Shown one piece after another: positions 55,101 to 61,100 of a stretch of 64,000 nt of DNA. Numbering within the stretch: the first letter of the stretch is position 1; every line of letters starts with the position of its first letter. The notes under the pieces were generated by a model. That model saw only the letters and a program-made list of their open reading frames with translations. It was not told the DNA's origin and did not search any database. The position numbers and the translations under genes are program-made. Origin of the DNA: WTGU01 sp965242855 (GTDB taxonomy: Bacteria; Pseudomonadota; Alphaproteobacteria; UBA828); the NCBI GenBank assembly GCA_965242855.1, contig OZ251509.1, positions 1,984,001 through 2,048,000 of the forward strand, written 5' to 3'.

Positions 55101-58100
55101 TCAGGGTCAGGGTCGCCTCCGCCGGCGCCGCCACCCCGTTGCCGCCCGCCGCGGTCGCCGAGACGGTCACCGACTTGTCCGGCGAATCCGCGTCGTCGTC
55201 CGCCGCAGTGACGGTTACCGCGCCGGCGCTCGCCGTGGTCCCGGCCGCGATGGTCAGCGTCGTGGCCGCGCTCAGCGCGAAGTCGCCGCCTGCCGCGCCC
55301 GTCCCCGGCGCCGCCGCGACCGTCAGGGTCACCGCCGCGCTCGACTTGCCGGAGAGCGTCGCGGTCACCGTCGAGACCCCGCCGTTCTCCGTAATCGACG
55401 CCGGCGCGAGCTTCAGCGCCACCGTCGGCAGCGTCTCGTCGTCGACGATGGTCCCGGTCCCCACCGCCGCCGTTCCCAGCGTCAGGCGCAAAGTGGACAA
55501 CGGCGTAATGCCCACCTTCACCGTCTCGTCGGGCTCATGGACGCCGTCGCCCGTCACCGTCACCGGGACGGTCTTGCTCGTCTCCCCCGGTGCGAAGGTC
55601 AGCCGCCCGCCCGCCGGCGCGACGTAGTCCGCCCCCGCCGTCGCCGTGCCGCCCAGGTCCGTCCGCTCCGTCCAGTTCGCCACCACCTGCCGGCCGCTGG
55701 CTGCGTCCAGCGTCACTTCGAAGGAGAGCGTGGCCGTGGCGCCCGCGGCCCCCTCGGTCACGCTCGGCGAGGAGATCGACACCACCGGCGGGTTGTCGTC
55801 GTCCACGACGGTGAGGGTCACGGGGCGCGGGTCCGATACGTCGCCGCGGCTCGCCGCGGTTCCCGAGACGGTCACCGCCTGGTCCGGCTCGTCCACGGCG
55901 TCGCCCACCGCCGAGACGATGACCGTACCCGCGCTCGTCCCCGTCGCCGACGCGAAGGTCAGGGTCGTCGCCGCGCCGAGCGCGAAGTCGCCTGCGTCCG
56001 CGCCCGTCCCCGGCGCCGCCGTCACCGTCACCGTCACCGGGTCGTTCAGCACCGGGCTCAACACCGCGGTCACCGTCGCCACCCCGCCGGTCTCCGAAAT
56101 CGACGACGGCGACAGCGACAACGCCACCACCGACCCGCCGTCGTCGTCCACGATGGCCAGCTCCACATCCGCCGGGTTCGCCAGAACGCCGTTTCCTCCC
56201 GACGCCGTTCCCGACACCGTGACCTGCCGGCTCACCGTGTCGGCGGTGTTGTCCACCGCGGTCACGGTCACGTCCCCGACGCTCGCCGTATCTCCCGCCG
56301 CGATGGTCAGCGTATTGGCCGTGCTCCGCGTGAAGTCGCCGGCGACCGTTTCCGTCCCCGCCGCCGGCGCCGCCGTCACCGTCACCGTCACCGCTTCGCT
56401 CGACGGGCGCGAGAGCGCCGCGGTCACCGACGAAACCCCCGCGTTCTCCAGGATCGACGGCGGCGCCAGCAACAGGGTCACCGTCGGTATCGCGTCGTCC
56501 TCCCGGATCTGCAGATCGCTGGACGACGACAGCGTCGCCCCGCGCCCGCCCGCGACCGTGGCCGAGAGCGTCACCCGCTTGACCGCCGGCGCATGAACGT
56601 CGTTGTCCACCGCCCTCACCGTCACCGCGCCGGCGCTCGTCGTCTCCCCCGCCGCGACGGTCAGGGTCTTCGCCGCGCTCAACGCGAAGTCGCCGGCGAC
56701 CGCGTTCGCTCCCGGCGACGCGGACACCGTGAGGGTCGCCGCCTCGGTCGACGGCCTCGACAGCTTCGCGGTCACCGTCGACGCCTCGCCGTTCTCCGAA
56801 ATCGAGAACGGCGACAGGACCAGCCCCGCCGACGGCGTGGGGTCGTCGTCCTGGATGCCGAGGTCCGCGGACGCCGGGTCCGCCACCAGCCCCCAGCCGC
56901 CCGAGACCGCGCCGGAGACCGTCACCGTCTTGTCCGGCGAGTCCGTCTCGTCGTTCACCGCGCTCAGCGTCACCGCGCCCGCGCTCACCGTGGCCCCCGC
57001 CGCGATGGTCAGGGTCTTCGCGCTCGACAGCATGAAATCGCCCGCGGCCGTGTTCGTCCCCGCCGTCGCGGACACCGTGATCGTGATCGCCTCGCCCGAG
57101 CTGCCGCCGCTCAACCGCGCCGACACAGTGGCCACGCCGCCGTTCTCCGAAATCGACGTGATCGGCGACTGCTGGCCGCTCCGCGTGAAGATCAGCGTCG
57201 CGGTCGGCGTGGGGTCGTCGTCGGTAACGGTCAGCGCCGCCCCGGTCACGTCCACCGCGCCTCCCGCGCTCGCCCCGGTCCCGGTCACCGTCACCGTCTT
57301 GTTCGGCGAATCCCGCGAGTCGGCGCGCCCCACGATGGTCACCACGCCGGTGCTCGCCGCCGTCCCCGCCGCGATAGTCAGCGTTCGCTCGTCCGACGTG
57401 GTGAAGTCGCGCGAAGCCGTGTTCGCCCCCGGCGCCGTCGCCACCGTGATCGTCACCGCCGCCCTCGCCGCGCCCGACAGCCTCGCGGTCACCGTCGAGA
57501 ACCCGCCTTCCGGGATCGACGGCGGCGTGAGGACCAGGGTCGCGGCCGGCCTGTCGTCGTCCTCGAGGGTCAGGGTTGCTGGCCGCGGATCCGCCACCCC
57601 ATTGCCGCCCGCCGCCGTCCCCGCCACCGATACTTCCGCGTCCGCCGCGTCCGCGGCGTTGTCCCGGCCCGTGATGGTCACCGCGCCGGCGCTCGCCGTC
57701 GAACCCGCCGCGATGGTCAGCGTCGTCCCCGACTGCGTGAAGTTCCCCGTCCCCGCCGGCGCCACCGGCGTCGTCGCCACCGTCACCGTCACCGCCTCGC
57801 TCGACGGGTGCGACAGCGCCGCGGTCACCGTGGCCACGCCGCCGTTCTCCGAAACCGACGACGGCGACAGCGACAGCGACAGGGTCGGCAGGGCCTCGTC
57901 GTCGGCCAGGGTCAGGATCACGTTGGACGGCGCCGCCACCCCGAGACCGCCCGCGGCCCGCGCCGACACCCGCACCCGCTTGTCCGGCGCGTCCGCGGGG
58001 TTGTCCACCGCCGCCACCGTCACCGCGCCGGCGCTCGCCGTCGAACCCGCCGCGATGGTCAGCGTGTTCGCCGCGCTCAGGTCGAAGTCCGCCGCCGCCG

Positions 58101-61100
58101 CGCCCGACGCCGACACCGGCGCCGCGGACACCGTGAGGACCACCGCTTCGCTCGACGGGTGCGACAGCGCCGCGGTCACCGTGGCCACACCGCCGTTCTC
58201 CGTAATTGACGCCGACGACAGCGCCAGCGTCGCCGTCGGCTTCGTCTCGTCATCGGTGATGGTCCCCGTCGCCGTCGCGGTCCCCAGCGTCGCGTTGACC
58301 GGCGCGCTCAGGATCACCTTCACCGTCTCGTCCGGCTCGTCCGTGGCGTCGCCGGTCACCGTCACGTCCACGGTCCGGCTCGTCTCCCCCGCGGCGAAGG
58401 TCAGGCTCCCCGGGGCCAGCGCCGTGTAGTCCGTCCCCGCCGTGGCCGTGCCGCCCGTGTCCTCCGCGTACTCCACCGTCACCCGCTTGCCGCTGGCCGC
58501 GTCCAGCGTCACCGGCAGGGACAGCGTCGCCGTCGCGCCCACCGCCCCTTCGGCCACGCTCGCCGCGGCGATGGCGACCGTCGGCGGATCGTCGTCGTCC
58601 AGGACCGCGAGGGTCAGAGCGGGCGGGTCCAGCGCCCCGCCGCCCGACGCGGTTCCCGACACCGTCGCCGCCTCGTCCGCCTCGTCCAGGGCGTCGTCGG
58701 CCGCCGCGATCGTCACCACCCCCGTGCTCGCCGTCGCCCCGGCCGCGAACACCAGGCTGGTGGATGCGCTCAGGGAGAGGTCCGTGGCCGCCGCCGGCGG
58801 AACCGCCGCCACCGTCACCCGCACCGTCACCGCCGCGGACGCGGCCGGGCTCAGGCTGGCCGTCACCGTGGCCGCGCCGCCGCCCTCCGTCACCGACGCC
58901 GACGACAACGCCAGCGCCACCTGCGGCGCCCCGTCGTCGTCCACGATGGCCAGCTCCACGCCCGCCGGGTCCGCCACGTCGTTGCCGCCCGCCGCGGTTC
59001 CCGACACCGTCACGGCGACGGACACGTTCCCGTCCGGCTCGTCCCTGCCGTTGTCGTTGGCCGTGATCGTCACCGCGCCGACGCTCGCCGTCGCCCCGGC
59101 CGCGATGGTCAGCGTCGCGCCGGTCTGCGTGAAATCGCCGGGGGCCGCGCCCGCTCCCGGCACCGCCTGAACCGTCACCGTCACCGCCTCGCCCGAGGGA
59201 TGGGAGAGGCTGGCCGTCACCGTCGCCTGGCCGCCCGACTCCGCGATGGACAGCGGCGACACCGCCAACGCAACCGTCGGCAGGGAGTCGTCGTCGGTGA
59301 GCGTCAGCCTCGCCCCGGCGACGTTCCCCGCCGCCACGTCGTTGGCGACCGACGCGGTCACCGTCACGTTCCGGCCCGCGTCGCCCTCATGGGCATCGTT
59401 GTCCACCGCCGTCACCGTCGCCGTGTCGGAGGCGTCGGCCGTCGCCCCGGCCGCGATGACGATGACCGCGTCGGCGCCCACCGTGTAGGCACCCGGCGTC
59501 GCCGTCAGCGTGATCGTCGTCGCCGCCGCCGATACGCCGGAAAGCGTCGCCGTCACCGTCGCCACCCCGCCCGCCTCCGCAACCGATGCCGGGCTCGCCG
59601 CCAGCGTCACCGTCGGCACCGCCTCGTCGTCGGCGATGGTCAGCGTCGCGGCGGCGACCGCGCCCGCGCCGTGGCTGTTGGACGTCCTGCCCGAGACCGT
59701 CACCTCCTTCGCCGGCCCATGGACGTCGTCGCGGTCCACCGCCGTCACCGTCACCGCGCCGACGCTCGCCGTCGCCCTGGCCGCGATGGTCAGCGTCGCC
59801 GGCGACGAAAGCGTGAAGTCTCCCACCGCCGCGTTCCTCCCCGCCGCCGCCTGCACCGTCACCGTGGTCGCCGCCGCCGAGGGATGCGACAGCGTCGCCG
59901 TCACCGTCGCCACCCCGCCCGCCTCCGAAACGGTTGCCGGCGTCAGCGCCAGCGTCGCCGTCGGCGCCGCATCGTCGTCGGCCAGGCTCAGCGTCACGGC
60001 GGGCGCATCCGGCATCCCCGCAGGGCCGGCCGCGGTCGCCGTCAGCGTCACCTGCTTCGCCGGCCCGTCCTGGTCGTCGTCCACCGCCGTCACCGTCACC
60101 CGCCCGGCGCTGGCGGTCTGCCCGGCCGCGAAGGTCAGCGTCCTGGCCGCCGACAGCGTGAAATCCCGCGCCTGCGCGTTCGTCCCGGGCGCCGCCGCCA
60201 CCGTCAGCGTCGCCGCCAGCGTTGACGGGCGCGACAGGGTCGCCGTCACCGTCGCCACCCCGCCCGCCTCCGAAACCGAACCCGGCGTCAGCGCCAGTGT
60301 CGCCTGCGGCGCCGCATCGTCGTCGTTCAGCGTCAACGACGCCCCGGTCACCTCGTCGTCTGCGCCCACGGCGTTCGCCACCGACGCCGTCACCGTCACG
60401 CTCCGCCCGGCGCTGCCCTGGTGGACGTCGTCGTCGGTCGCCGTCACCGTCGCCTCGTCGTCCTTGTTGCTGGTCTCGCCGGCCGCGATGACGATGGTGG
60501 CATCGCCCACCGCATAGCCCCCCGCCACCGGCGTCACCGTCACCGTCGTCGCCGCCCCCGATGGATGCGACAGGGTCGCCGTCACCGTCGCCGCCCCGCC
60601 CGCCTCCGAAACCGAACCCGGCGCCACTGCCAGCGTCACCTCCGGCGTGGCGTCGTCGTCCACGATGGTGAGGTTCACGCCCAGCGGGCTCTCCGCCGCG
60701 CTGGTGGCGTCGGTCGCGCCGGCGACCGACAGAACCAGGTCGGCCGCATCTACGTTGTCGGCCACCCCCGCCACCCACACCGACCCCGTGCTGGCGGTTG
60801 CGCCCGCCGCGATGGTCAGCGAGGAGTTCGTGCTGAGCTTGAAACCGTCCTTGTCCTCGGGCGACACCGAGTTCGCCACGGTCACATGGACCGTCACCGC
60901 CGTCGTCACCGCCTTCGACAGGCTGGCCGTCACCGTCGCCCGCCCGCCGGCCTCGGCGATCGACGTCGCAGACAGCATCAGCGTCGCCACCGCCGGGCCG
61001 TCGTTGTCGCGGATCGACACGGTCGGGGCATTCGCATCCTGATCGTTGCTTATGATCGTCACCCCCTGGTCGTTCGCCGCCGTGCCCGTCAGCACCACGA

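Noticed and set aside
41077..58209. A very long plus-strand open frame (more than 5,700 codons, Arg/His/Pro-rich) opposite the giant gene.
   Set aside because: It is the antisense of repeats made of Val/Thr/Ala/Asp codons with G or C at the third position, which removes stop codons on the other strand. Its composition is not protein-like and it has no domain.
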